Source: an uncultured Lachnospiraceae bacterium (lineage in GTDB: Bacteria > Bacillota > Clostridia > Lachnospirales > Lachnospiraceae). Taken from it: 34,647 bases of DNA. A program made the position numbers and the translations under genes. Below the pieces are notes generated by a model, which ran no database searches, was not told the origin of the DNA, and saw only the letters and a program-made list of their open reading frames with translations. Shown piece by piece: positions 23,701-31,278 of this stretch. Position 1 is the first letter of the stretch, and every line of letters begins with the position of its first letter. The stretch is taken from the NCBI GenBank assembly GCA_910577765.1, contig CAJTOV010000019.1, positions 1-34,647 of the forward strand, given 5' to 3'.

Positions 23701-24540
23701 ATGAAGAAGAAATCTTTTTTCCGGACCATATGTCTTGCCGGGGCATTTGGGAGCGTATTTGCGGGAACCGTCTTCGGGGCACCGGTTACAGAGGAGCAGG
23801 CCAGGTCCATAGCCCTGGACCATGCCGGTGTGGAGACAGAGCAGGTGGCTTTTATCCAGACAGAGCAGGAGCTGGAGGACGGCCAGACGGTAATCAATGT
23901 GGAGTTTGTGACAACCGCCTATGAGGAATACGATTATCAGATCCTGGCCGGGGACGGGAAAATCCTGGGTGCGGATTATGAGAAAAAGGGGACTTTAGGC
24001 CAGGGAAAGGATGAAAGGATCACCCTGGAGCAGGCAAAAGAGGCAGTCTTAAAACATGCGGGCCTGGAGGCAGACCAGGTGACCTTTTTAAAGGAGAAAT
24101 TAGACCTTGATGACAAAAGGCAGCGCTGGAAAGTAGAATTCTACACAGAAGACTTCCAAAAATTCGATTATGAAGTAGACGGGGAGACCTGGGAAATCGT
24201 AGAATGGGATTATGACGCGGACAGCCGCTATGCCCGGCAGGATGCGGCCCTGAAAGCGGGACGTACCCCCATTGCCGGAAGTAAGCCCTCTGGTTCTGCC
24301 TCGAAGTCCGCTGGCAGGGAGGATGGCGCTATCAGTCTGGCAGACGCAAAGGCAGTGGCTTTAAAGATGGCTTCTCTACAGGACAGCCAGGTGACCTGGG
24401 GACGGGTCCATAAGGAGTACGATGACGGGCGCCAGATCTACAAGGGGGAATTTTATTTTCATGACATGGAGTATGAATTTGAAGTAGATGCCCTTACAGG
24501 AGAACTGGTTGACTGGGAAGTGGAGAGTATCTACGATTAG
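23701..24540 (+). CDS. Secreted protein with three PepSY repeats
   Basis: A 279-residue acidic protein with a Sec signal peptide: MKKKSFFR, a hydrophobic core, and a likely cut after VFG near residue 26 (no lipobox cysteine). Three PepSY-type repeats follow, at about 30-100, 108-180 and 212-279, each with an ITLEQAK- or ISLADAK-like helix and a YD/FEVD strand ending. PepSY domains are known from propeptides of secreted peptidases and are thought to bind or inhibit; stand-alone repeats like this have no proven role. A short Ser/Lys/Gly linker separates repeats two and three. It has its own strong promoter; the YciI gene 43 bases on may be cotranscribed. Confidence 0.85.
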   Translation: MKKKSFFRTICLAGAFGSVFAGTVFGAPVTEEQARSIALDHAGVETEQVAFIQTEQELEDGQTVINVEFVTTAYEEYDYQILAGDGKILGADYEKKGTLGQGKDERITLEQAKEAVLKHAGLEADQVTFLKEKLDLDDKRQRWKVEFYTEDFQKFDYEVDGETWEIVEWDYDADSRYARQDAALKAGRTPIAGSKPSGSASKSAGREDGAISLADAKAVALKMASLQDSQVTWGRVHKEYDDGRQIYKGEFYFHDMEYEFEVDALTGELVDWEVESIYD

Positions 24541-24583
24541 CAGGAAGACCGGAAGCTGCCATGAAGAAAAAGGAGAGTAAGCC

Positions 24584-24883
24584 ATGGGAAACCAGATGTA
24601 CATGATGATGATTGAAAAGACCAAAACCTATAACCGGCTGACCAGAAAGGCGGTTGAGGAGCATGTGGAGAACATAAGACGGCTGGATGATGAGGGAAAG
24701 CTGGAAATCTGCGGTGTGTTTAAAGGATATCCTGGGATGGCAGGCATGTATATCCTGAAAACAGAGAGCCGTGAGGAAGCGGAAGAGCTGTGCAACAGGG
24801 AACCGCTTGTTGTGGGAGGATATGCGACCTATAAGCTGGTCGGCTTAGAGATTGCCAACCGGGAAAACAATTACCTGCTGTAA
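24584..24883 (+). CDS. YciI-family small protein
   Basis: A 99-residue single-domain protein of the YciI/muconolactone-isomerase-like dimeric fold: an opening MMMIEKTKTYN strand, the RKAVEEHVENIRRLDDEGKL helix with the conserved His, and a C-terminal VGGYATYKLVGLEI strand. The function of most YciI proteins is unknown; some are stand-alone and others accessory to enzymes. AAGGAGAG precedes the start. It is closed by a strong terminator. Confidence 0.8.
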   Translation: MGNQMYMMMIEKTKTYNRLTRKAVEEHVENIRRLDDEGKLEICGVFKGYPGMAGMYILKTESREEAEELCNREPLVVGGYATYKLVGLEIANRENNYLL

Positions 24884-24902
24884 AAGATACCAGCATAGGA
24901 AA

Positions 24903-24945
24903 GGGCGTGCCGCAGAACCATGAAAGGTGGCGGCACGCCCTTTTT
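24903..24945 (+). terminator. Terminator between yciI-type gene and icd
   Basis: GGGCGTGCCGC (24903-24913) pairs perfectly with GCGGCACGCCC (24930-24940), followed by five T residues on the + strand. On the - strand only three T residues follow, so it may also slow the convergent icd transcript. Confidence 0.93.
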
Positions 24946-24971
24946 GTGCAGGTCAGGTTACAAGTCAGGTA

Positions 24972-25973
24972 TTAATCCAGCTTTGCAATGATTGCGTCCC
25001 GGTAAGCCTCTGTGCTGGCGTGGCCCCCCAGATCCGGGGTCAGGACACTGCCGTCCTCCAGAACCAGATCCACGGCCCTGCGGATTCTGGATGCGCAGGC
25101 AAAGTCTTTCATGTACTCCAGCATCATGCAGGCAGACCACAGGAGGGCAGTGGGGTTGGCAATATGCTGGCCTGCAATATCCGGGGCGCTGCCGTGGACA
25201 GCCTCGAACATGGCGTAGTCTTTGCCCAGATTGCTGGAGGGCAGAAGTCCCAGTCCGCCGATCAGGCCGCTGGCCAGGTCAGAGATCAAGTCCCCGTAAA
25301 GGTTGGGCATGACCAGCACGTCAAACTGGTTGGGGTTCATGACCATCTGCATGCAGGTATTGTCGATGATCTTGTCATTGGTCTCGATTTCCGGGTATTC
25401 CCGGGCAATGTCCTGGAAGATGGAGAGGAAGAGTCCGTCGGACATTTTCAGAATATTGGCTTTGTGGATGCAGGAGACCTTTTTCCGGCCATGGGCCCTG
25501 GCATAGTCAAAGGCATCCCGGATAATCCGCTCACTGGCCTTTCTTGTGATGACCTTGGTGGCGTGGATGGTGTTTTCGTCCACCTGCTTCTCAATGCCTA
25601 CGTAAAGGTCTTCGGTATTCTCACGGAAAATGACCATGTCAATGTCATGGAAGGGAGTCTTCACCGCGGTGCTGGATTTGGCCGGACGGATATTGGCGTA
25701 AAGGTCATATTTCTTCCGCAGGGTCACGTTCAGGGAACGGAAGCCCTTTCCAATGGGGGTGGTAATGGGGGATTTTAAGAGAATTCGGGTCCGCTCAAAG
25801 GACTGGTATGCTGCCTCCGGAATCAGGGCACCGTGTTTCTGCCACTCTGCTTCTCCCACATCGTAAATCTCATAAGTAAGTCCGGCTCCTGCCGCCTCCA
25901 GAATCTCCAGCACGCAGGCTGTGATCTCCGGCCCGATTCCGTCTCCGCGAAATACCGTAATTGTCCTTTCCAT
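24972..25973 (-). CDS. icd: Isocitrate dehydrogenase, NAD-type
   Basis: A 333-residue member of the isocitrate/isopropylmalate dehydrogenase family. Substrate residues of isocitrate enzymes are in place: Ser80, Asn82, Arg86 and Arg96 in the RSLNVTLRKKYDLYANIRP region, with FRENTEDLYVGIE. At the coenzyme site HGSAPDIAGQ has Asp-Ile where NADP enzymes have Lys-Tyr, which indicates NAD. The product would be 2-oxoglutarate for glutamate supply. Start at 25973 is set by GGAGG just before it; an in-frame extension runs back through the leader and is ignored. It stands alone, opposite to its neighbours, without citrate synthase or aconitase nearby. Homoisocitrate or isopropylmalate activity is less likely. 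Confidence 0.9.
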   Translation of the reverse strand: MERTITVFRGDGIGPEITACVLEILEAAGAGLTYEIYDVGEAEWQKHGALIPEAAYQSFERTRILLKSPITTPIGKGFRSLNVTLRKKYDLYANIRPAKSSTAVKTPFHDIDMVIFRENTEDLYVGIEKQVDENTIHATKVITRKASERIIRDAFDYARAHGRKKVSCIHKANILKMSDGLFLSIFQDIAREYPEIETNDKIIDNTCMQMVMNPNQFDVLVMPNLYGDLISDLASGLIGGLGLLPSSNLGKDYAMFEAVHGSAPDIAGQHIANPTALLWSACMMLEYMKDFACASRIRRAVDLVLEDGSVLTPDLGGHASTEAYRDAIIAKLD

Positions 25974-26004
25974 AAGCAAGATCCTCCATTCTTTCATCTC
26001 AAAC

Positions 26005-26036
26005 AAAAAGGGGACCTCACCTGCTGTGCGATCCCC
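26005..26036 (-). terminator. Attenuator-like hairpin in the icd leader
   Basis: On the - strand GGGGATC (26036-26030) pairs with GGTCCCC (26016-26010), then five T residues (26009-26005) follow, all inside the roughly 90-base leader between the icd promoter and start codon. A terminator in a leader suggests premature termination control; no T-box, riboswitch or leader peptide could be recognised. Confidence 0.6.
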
Positions 26037-26069
26037 CCCGGTAGCGTGTCCATCTTTGAACATGGGATA

Positions 26070-26098
26070 ATGATAACATAAGTTGTCGGTAAAGTCAA
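26070..26098 (-). promoter_or_regulatory. Promoter of icd (extended -10)
   Basis: Read on the - strand: TTGACT (26098-26093), 17 bases, TATCAT (26075-26070), with TG one base before the -10. Transcription would start near 26063. Confidence 0.8.
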
Positions 26099-26215
26099 TA
26101 GGTTGTATTTGGCACAATGAAAAAACTGTGAGTCATCAGTAACCATTCAGAGGATCTATGATATGGCTTTTGTGGGCGGCGATGAATTTATGGCGTGTGA
26201 CAGCAGAGCGGTGGG

Positions 26216-26629
26216 TTATTGTCTGCCGGACATAGGAATTTGCAGATAATCAATCAGGGCACTTTCCAAAAGCCGGGAATAGTTTACCTTTTGTTCTTCT
26301 GCAATCCTTTTCAGCCATGCCGGAAGAGTGATGTTGGTCTTGATGCGCTCGTTATCCTTTTTCATGCGGAATAAATCTGGATGGATGGTAATGGGCATTA
26401 CAACATTTCCCTCGGTATCTTCTTTAGACAGATTCACAGATGGGGTGGGAATTTCTTCATTATCACATTCCATGCTGTACACATGGAGACTTGCAGCTTC
26501 TGCTGCCATACGTGCTGCCTCTTCCAGATTATTCCCAACACTGATACATCCAGGTAAATCAGGAAAGTAAATACTATATGAGCCATCTGTGGATGGTTCA
26601 AAAACTGCAAGATAAGTTAAATTCTGCAT
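26216..26629 (-). CDS. hicB: HicB-family antitoxin
   Basis: A 137-residue HicB antitoxin. The N-terminal half is the degenerate RNase H-like HicB fold (DGSYSIYFPDLPGCISVG and the EAARMAAEA helix) that caps the toxin; the C-terminal 45 residues (NITLPAWLKRIAEEQ, LLESALIDYL) look like a ribbon-helix-helix DNA-binding domain used for autoregulation. It follows hicA by 21 bases on the - strand, with AAAGGAG before its start, in the common toxin-first order. Confidence 0.92.
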   Translation of the reverse strand: MQNLTYLAVFEPSTDGSYSIYFPDLPGCISVGNNLEEAARMAAEAASLHVYSMECDNEEIPTPSVNLSKEDTEGNVVMPITIHPDLFRMKKDNERIKTNITLPAWLKRIAEEQKVNYSRLLESALIDYLQIPMSGRQ

Positions 26630-26650
26630 GAAAAACGCTCCTTTCCAGGG

Positions 26651-26833
26651 CTATTTAAGCCCCGCCTGCTTGTAAATGCTGTTTAGAGTTCCCGGTTTCA
26701 AGTCCCCGTTGTGATTTGGTACTGTGACTTTTCCGGGCTTTTCCGGGTGCTTTAGGCTTATGTGGGAGCCTTCCTGGCTGGTGGTATACCATCCGTCTTT
26801 TCGAAGCATCTTTAGTATTTCCCGAACTGTCAT
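26651..26833 (-). CDS. hicA: HicA-family mRNA interferase toxin
   Basis: A 60-residue HicA toxin with the dsRBD-like fold and catalytic His in QEGSHISLKHP near residue 23. HicA cuts mRNA to stop translation when HicB is lost. The conserved opening VREILKMLRKDGW and the C-terminal TLNSIYKQAGL are intact, so the pair appears functional. It is preceded by GGAGGA and a near-consensus promoter. Location between housekeeping operons fits a small horizontally acquired module. Confidence 0.92.
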   Translation of the reverse strand: MTVREILKMLRKDGWYTTSQEGSHISLKHPEKPGKVTVPNHNGDLKPGTLNSIYKQAGLK

Positions 26834-26857
26834 TTTGTGTCCTCCTTGCTACTATAT

Positions 26858-26886
26858 ATTATACGCCATTTTTATACGCATATCAA
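26858..26886 (-). promoter_or_regulatory. Promoter of hicAB with direct repeats
   Basis: On the - strand: TTGATA (26886-26881), 17 bases, TATAAT (26863-26858). Two direct copies of GCGTATAA (26879-26872 and 26866-26859), 13 bases apart start to start, cover the spacer and -10, a likely operator for HicB or the HicAB complex. Confidence 0.8.
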
Positions 26887-26944
26887 CAGCTTTTGCGCAG
26901 TAACCATTTATAGAGTTAAACATATGCATGTAAAGAAAAAACAC

Positions 26945-26973
26945 TTGACACCCGTCTCTCTTTCGTGTATGAT
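26945..26973 (+). promoter_or_regulatory. Promoter of ylxM-ffh
   Basis: TTGACA (26945-26950), 17 bases, TATGAT (26968-26973), starting transcription near 26980, only about ten bases before ylxM. It is divergent from the hicAB promoter, so the ffh operon has its own promoter and does not depend on ftsY. Confidence 0.85.
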
Positions 26974-26989
26974 AGCTCAGGTGGTATTT

Positions 26990-27331
26990 ATGGAAAGTTT
27001 AGTAAGACAGAGCATGCTCTATGATTTTTACGGGGAGCTTTTGACGGAGCACCAGAGGCATGTGTATGAGGATGTGGTGTTCCACGATCTTTCCCTCAGC
27101 GAGATTGCCCAGGAGCAGGGGATCAGCCGCCAGGGAGTCCACGACCTGATTAAGCGGTGCGACCGGATTCTGACCGGGTATGAGGAGAAGCTTCACCTGA
27201 TCAGTAAGTTTGAGACTACCCGCCGGATGGTGGAAGAGATTCACAGAAAGACAAAACAGTTTAAGGAAACCAGGGATGAGGCACTGATCGGGGAGATCGA
27301 ACAGATTTCCAGCGATATCATAGAGTTGTGA
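26990..27331 (+). CDS. ylxM: YlxM-family helix-turn-helix protein, SRP-associated
   Basis: A 113-residue protein resembling sigma-factor region 4: LTEHQRHVYEDVVFHDLSLS followed by the helix-turn-helix EIAQEQGISRQGVHDLIKRC. YlxM is encoded before ffh in most Firmicutes and has been described as an SRP cofactor in streptococci. The open frame continues 51 codons upstream across the promoter, but ATG 26990 follows AGGTGG and matches the family start. ffh follows after 31 bases. Confidence 0.9.
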   Translation: MESLVRQSMLYDFYGELLTEHQRHVYEDVVFHDLSLSEIAQEQGISRQGVHDLIKRCDRILTGYEEKLHLISKFETTRRMVEEIHRKTKQFKETRDEALIGEIEQISSDIIEL

Positions 27332-27362
27332 CCGGACAGTCAGACCAGGCAGGAGGATTTAT

Positions 27363-28730
27363 ATGGCTTTTGAAAGCTTGTCCGATAAATTGCAGAATGT
27401 ATTTAAGAGCCTCCGGGGCAAAGGACGCCTGACGGAAGGGGATGTGAAGACTGCCTTAAAGGAAGTCAGGATGGCCCTTCTGGAGGCAGACGTCAGCTTT
27501 AAGGTGGTGAAGCAGTTCATCAGCTCCGTCCAGGAGCGGGCTGTTGGGGAAGAGGTCTTAGGCTCCCTGCAGCCGGGTCAGATGGTCATCAAGATCGTTC
27601 ATGAGGAGATGATCCGGCTTATGGGGTCCGAGACCACGGAGATCGGACTGAAGCCCGGCGGGGAGATTACAGTCATCATGATGGCAGGTCTCCAGGGCGC
27701 CGGTAAGACCACTACCACAGCCAAGATTGCCGGCAAGCTGAAGGCCAAGGGCAGAAAGCCTCTTTTAGTGGCCTGCGACGTGTACCGTCCTGCTGCCATC
27801 CAGCAGCTGCAGATCAACGGGGAGAAGCAGGGGGTTCCGGTATTTTCCATGGGGGAGAACCAGAACCCGGTGAATATTGCAAAGGCCGGCCTGGAACATG
27901 CGGCGAAGAACGGCTGCAATGTGGTGATTCTGGATACAGCCGGACGTCTCCATGTGGATGAAGGCATGATGGAAGAGCTGGTAAATATCAAGGAGGCTGT
28001 CTCCGTGTACCAGACCCTGCTGGTGGTGGATGCCATGACCGGCCAGGATGCGGTCAATGTGGCCAGCCAGTTCCATGAGAAAGTGGGCATTGACGGTGTG
28101 ATCCTTACCAAGCTGGACGGTGACACCCGGGGCGGTGCAGCCCTTTCCATCCGTGCGGTCACCGGCAAGCCGGTACTTTATGTGGGGATGGGAGAGAAGC
28201 TTTCAGACCTGGAGCAGTTCTATCCGGACCGGATGGCTTCCCGGATTCTGGGCATGGGAGACATTCTGACCCTGATTGAGAAGGCGGAGCTGCAGGTCAA
28301 CGAGGAGAAGGCCCGGGAGATGAGCCAGAAGCTGCGCAAGGCAGAGTTTGACTACAATGATTTCCTGGAACAGATGAGCCAGATCAGGAAGATGGGCGGT
28401 GTGGCCAGCATCATGAGCATGATGCCGGGCATGGGCCAGCTAAAAGGCGGCATGCCGGAGGTGGACGAGTCAGCCATGGGCCGGGTGGAAGCCATTATCC
28501 TTTCCATGACCAAGGAGGAGCGGGCCAATCCGTCCCTGATGAATCCTTCCAGGAAGCAGCGGATCGCCCGGGGCGCCGGTGTGGATATCAGCGAGGTCAA
28601 CCGGATTGTCAAACAGTTTGACCAGATGAAGAAGATGATGAAGCAGTTTTCCGGCATGATGGGCAAGAAAGGCCGGGGAGGCATGGGAGGACTTGGGGGC
28701 ATGCTTGGAAAGTTCAAGATGCCGTTCTAA
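27363..28730 (+). CDS. ffh: Signal recognition particle protein Ffh
   Basis: Ffh (455 residues) binds signal sequences and the SRP RNA and docks on FtsY. The N domain is at 1-90, the G domain at about 100-295 with GLQGAGKTTTTAK near 107, DTAGRLHVDE and TKLDGDTRGG, and the methionine-rich M domain runs from 300 to the end (MSMMPGMGQLKG, MKKMMKQFSGMMGKKG). AGGAGG precedes the start. It is followed by rpsP after 128 bases. Confidence 0.98.
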   Translation: MAFESLSDKLQNVFKSLRGKGRLTEGDVKTALKEVRMALLEADVSFKVVKQFISSVQERAVGEEVLGSLQPGQMVIKIVHEEMIRLMGSETTEIGLKPGGEITVIMMAGLQGAGKTTTTAKIAGKLKAKGRKPLLVACDVYRPAAIQQLQINGEKQGVPVFSMGENQNPVNIAKAGLEHAAKNGCNVVILDTAGRLHVDEGMMEELVNIKEAVSVYQTLLVVDAMTGQDAVNVASQFHEKVGIDGVILTKLDGDTRGGAALSIRAVTGKPVLYVGMGEKLSDLEQFYPDRMASRILGMGDILTLIEKAELQVNEEKAREMSQKLRKAEFDYNDFLEQMSQIRKMGGVASIMSMMPGMGQLKGGMPEVDESAMGRVEAIILSMTKEERANPSLMNPSRKQRIARGAGVDISEVNRIVKQFDQMKKMMKQFSGMMGKKGRGGMGGLGGMLGKFKMPF

Positions 28731-28744
28731 GGTATGGATTTGCT

Positions 28745-28827
28745 AACAATACAGATTTCTGTATTTGTTGATAAAAGGCTGGTCTTTGTCTGAAACACAG
28801 ACTGGACCGGGAGTGTTGTTTTATAAT
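28745..28827 (+). promoter_or_regulatory. ffh-rpsP spacer: two hairpins and a possible -10
   Basis: The AT-rich 128-base spacer contains a hairpin (28745-28769, AATACAG paired with CTGTATT plus flanks, loop ATTT) and a nested hairpin GGTC-GTCTG/CAGAC-GACC (28781-28808). A TATAAT at 28822-28827 has no recognisable -35 at the right distance. This may be an internal promoter or a leader that regulates rpsP; evidence is weak. Confidence 0.35.
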
Positions 28828-28858
28828 TACTATTATTATTTTCAGGAGGAAACGAACC

Positions 28859-29101
28859 ATGGCAGTAAAGATGAGATTAAGAAGAATGGGCGCCAAGAAG
28901 AAACCGATCTACAGAATCGTAGTGGCTGATTCCAGATCCCCCAGAGACGGCAAGTTTATCGAGGAAGTGGGCACCTACAATCCCAATTTAGAGCCCAGCG
29001 CCATCAAATTTGACGAGGAAGCTACAAAGAAATGGCTGGCAACAGGTGCTCAGCCTACAGAGCGCGTAGCAAAGCTTTTAAAGACCGCCGGCATCCAGTA
29101 A
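28859..29101 (+). CDS. rpsP: 30S ribosomal protein S16
   Basis: S16 (80 residues), a small-subunit assembly protein, with the typical MAVKMRLRRMGAKKKP opening, YRIVVADSRSPRDGKFIEE and the GTYNPN motif. AGGAGGAAACG gives a strong ribosome site. It begins the rpsP-khpA-rimM-trmD-rplS group, conserved in gene order across Firmicutes. Confidence 0.98.
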   Translation: MAVKMRLRRMGAKKKPIYRIVVADSRSPRDGKFIEEVGTYNPNLEPSAIKFDEEATKKWLATGAQPTERVAKLLKTAGIQ

Positions 29102-29124
29102 GGAGAAGCATGAGGTGATTGCTT

Positions 29125-29352
29125 ATGAAGGAATTGGTTGAGGTTATCGCGAAAGCATTGGTTGATAATCCAGATGAAGTAGTTGTGACCGAGGCTGAGA
29201 AGGACGGCGAGACGGTAATTGAACTGAAGGTTGCGCCAGAGGACATGGGCAAGGTGATCGGCAAACAGGGACGTATTGCCAAGGCCATCCGTTCTGTAGT
29301 CAAGGCGGCTGCTTCAAAAGAAGAGAAAAAGGTTGTTGTGGATATTCAATAG
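29125..29352 (+). CDS. khpA: KH-domain RNA-binding protein KhpA (YlqC)
   Basis: A 75-residue single KH domain. The RNA-binding loop is GKVIGKQGRIAKAIR near residue 45. KhpA works with KhpB in Gram-positive bacteria, binding many RNAs and influencing cell division and wall growth. ATG 29125, with GAGGTG ahead, is preferred to an in-frame TTG two codons upstream. A structured 157-base spacer separates it from rimM. Confidence 0.94.
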   Translation: MKELVEVIAKALVDNPDEVVVTEAEKDGETVIELKVAPEDMGKVIGKQGRIAKAIRSVVKAAASKEEKKVVVDIQ

Positions 29353-29359
29353 CCGGACG

Positions 29360-29456
29360 GGCTGTGAAAAAGGTGGCGGATTCCTGGGTGGGAACCATGA
29401 AGCGGCGCAGAAAAGCGCTGGTTTCCGAAACATTGGGAAGACCTTTTCTCACAGCC
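29360..29456. repeat. Structured 97-bp inverted-repeat element between khpA and rimM
   Basis: GGCTGTGA plus AAAAGGT (29360-29374) pair with ACCTTTT plus TCACAGCC (29441-29456) in a 15-pair stem with one bulged C. Inside, GGAACCA (29391-29397) pairs with TGGTTTCC (29419-29426) with a bulge, and AGCG/CGCT or GCGC/GCGC close the tip. The closing stem is followed by TTCTTTCT, a poor terminator tail. It may be a leader RNA of rimM or an inserted miniature element. Confidence 0.55.
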
Positions 29457-29509
29457 TTCTTTCTGTAACCGGAACCGCTGCTATATAAAACTGGAATGAG
29501 GTTGACTGT

Positions 29510-30022
29510 ATGGATGATACACTGCGGGTCGGTGTCATTTCCTCCACCCATGGGGTCCGGGGGGAAGTAAAGGTGTTTCCCACCACCGATGACCAAAACC
29601 GCTTTAAGAAGCTGAAAACCGTGCTTCTGGATACCGGGCAGGAACCTGAGGTTCTCCACATTGAGGGCGTCAAATTCTTCAAGAAGATGGTGATTTTAAA
29701 ATTCCGGGAATTTGACTCTATTAATGAGGTGGAGAAGTATAAGGGCCGGGACCTTCTGGTGACCCGGGACCAGGCGGTGAAGCTGGGGCCGGATGAGAAT
29801 TTTATCGCGGATCTCATAGGGCTGTCTGTGGTCACCGATGAGGGGGAGGCTTTCGGGACTTTGAAGGATGTGATCCAGACCGGAGCCAATGACGTGTATG
29901 TGATTGAGCATAAGGACGGGAAGGAGTATCTGTTCCCGGCCATCAAATCCTGTATTCTGGATGTGGATCTGGACAGGCAGGAGATGACCGTCCATATTCT
30001 GGACGGATTACTGGATTTGTAG
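29510..30022 (+). CDS. rimM: 16S rRNA processing protein RimM
   Basis: RimM (170 residues) helps mature the 30S head by binding S19. It begins MDDTLRVGVISSTHGVRGEVKV, the typical RimM N-domain, and has the C-terminal PRC barrel (LIGLSVVTDEGEAFG, VIEHKDGKEYLFPAI, VHILDGLLDL). Start at 29510 has a weak GAGG ribosome site. trmD follows 13 bases later, the conserved pair. Confidence 0.95.
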   Translation: MDDTLRVGVISSTHGVRGEVKVFPTTDDQNRFKKLKTVLLDTGQEPEVLHIEGVKFFKKMVILKFREFDSINEVEKYKGRDLLVTRDQAVKLGPDENFIADLIGLSVVTDEGEAFGTLKDVIQTGANDVYVIEHKDGKEYLFPAIKSCILDVDLDRQEMTVHILDGLLDL

Positions 30023-30035
30023 GGGACGGATAGGG

Positions 30036-30779
30036 ATGAATTTTCATATTTTAACACTGTTTCCCGATATGGTTCTGGACGGGCTGAATACCAGCATCAT
30101 CGGGCGGGCCGTGGAGCGGGGACTCTTGTCCATCAATGCGGTAAATATCCGGGACTATACCCGGGAGAAGCACCGGCATGTGGATGATGCCCCTTATGGA
30201 GGCGGGGCCGGGATGGTCATGCAGGCGGAGCCGGTATGTGCGGCTTACCGGGCTTTGTGCGAACGGACCGGGAAGAAGCCCAGGGTTCTCTACATGACCC
30301 CCCAGGGCAGGGTATTTAACCAGGAGACTGCCAGGGAGCTTTCCCGTGAGGAGGATCTGGTATTCTTATGCGGCCATTATGAGGGCATTGACGAGCGGGC
30401 CCTGGAACTGATTGTCACGGACCATCTTTCCATCGGTGATTATGTGCTTACCGGCGGGGAGCTGCCGGCCATGGTGATGATCGACGCCATTTCCCGGCTG
30501 GTGCCCGGGGTGCTGAACAATGACGTGTCTGCGGAGATCGAATCCTTCCACGACAATCTGCTGGAATATCCCCAGTACACCCGGCCCGAGATCTATGAGG
30601 GGATGCCGGTGCCGGAGGTACTCTTGTCGGGCCATCATAAGAACATCGAGGAATGGCGCAGGCAGAAGTCCATTGAGCGTACCCTGGAGCGGCGTCCGGA
30701 TCTGCTGGAGCATGCGGTTCTGACAAAAAAAGAACGGATCTATCTGGAGAAACTGCTTGCATCCAGGGAAAATTTGTGA
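30036..30779 (+). CDS. trmD: tRNA (guanine37-N1)-methyltransferase
   Basis: TrmD (247 residues) methylates G37 of tRNAs to prevent frameshifts. The SPOUT knot signatures are FLCGHYEGIDERA and SIGDYVLTGGE, and GGGAGMVMQAEP is the upstream conserved loop. The C-terminal domain RPDLLEHAVLTKKER is complete. It follows rimM and precedes rplS with 130 bases between. Confidence 0.97.
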   Translation: MNFHILTLFPDMVLDGLNTSIIGRAVERGLLSINAVNIRDYTREKHRHVDDAPYGGGAGMVMQAEPVCAAYRALCERTGKKPRVLYMTPQGRVFNQETARELSREEDLVFLCGHYEGIDERALELIVTDHLSIGDYVLTGGELPAMVMIDAISRLVPGVLNNDVSAEIESFHDNLLEYPQYTRPEIYEGMPVPEVLLSGHHKNIEEWRRQKSIERTLERRPDLLEHAVLTKKERIYLEKLLASRENL

Positions 30780-30909
30780 TAAGATTACTGAGTTGTGACG
30801 AAAAAGAGATGGTCCTCTGATGCGGATGGGGCGGCAGTACCGGATGTCCGGACAGCCTTCCAGGTACGTGCATTACAGAACATCAAACATATGAAGGAGG
30901 TTCACACAC
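30780..30909 (+). promoter_or_regulatory. rplS upstream region, possible L19 leader
   Basis: The 130 bases between trmD and rplS contain AGAG/CTCT and GTACC/GGTAC pairings and no open frame with a ribosome site. Firmicutes rplS genes often carry an L19 leader; I cannot confirm the motif here. No convincing promoter is visible. Confidence 0.3.
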
Positions 30910-31257
30910 ATGAACGAGATTATTAAGAACATCGAAGCTGCCCAGATGAAGGAGTCCGTACCGGAGTTCCGTGTTGGAGATACCGTCAAGGTATACAACA
31001 AGATCAAGGAGGGCAACCGGGAGAGAATCCAGGTGTTCGAGGGAACCGTGATCAAGCGGCAGAATGGCGGCGCAAGAGAGACCTTTACCGTCCGTAAGAA
31101 TTCCAACGGAATCGGTGTGGAGAAGACCTGGCCGGTACATTCCCCCTTTGTTGATAACATCGAGGTTGTCCGTCATGGTAAGGTAAGACGGGCCAAGCTG
31201 AACTACCTGAGACAGAGAGTCGGCAAGGCGGCCAAGGTGAAAGAGCTGGTTAAATAG
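30910..31257 (+). CDS. rplS: 50S ribosomal protein L19
   Basis: L19 (115 residues), located at the 30S-50S interface. It shows FRVGDTVKVYNKIKEGNRER, QVFEGTVIKRQNGG and the C-terminal GKVRRAKLNYLRQRVGKAAKVKE. AAGGAGG gives a strong start. A terminator follows within 25 bases. Confidence 0.98.
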   Translation: MNEIIKNIEAAQMKESVPEFRVGDTVKVYNKIKEGNRERIQVFEGTVIKRQNGGARETFTVRKNSNGIGVEKTWPVHSPFVDNIEVVRHGKVRRAKLNYLRQRVGKAAKVKELVK

Positions 31258-31278
31258 TTACTAATAAGGATTCGGTTG

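Noticed and set aside
26118..26215. Possible short gene between icd promoter and hicB
   Set aside because: Only a very short + strand frame without a ribosome site is present; nothing else is supported here.
29397..29468. Small open frame of 23 codons starting MKRRRKAL between khpA and rimM
   Set aside because: It has no convincing ribosome site and lies across the inverted-repeat stem, so the frame is probably accidental.
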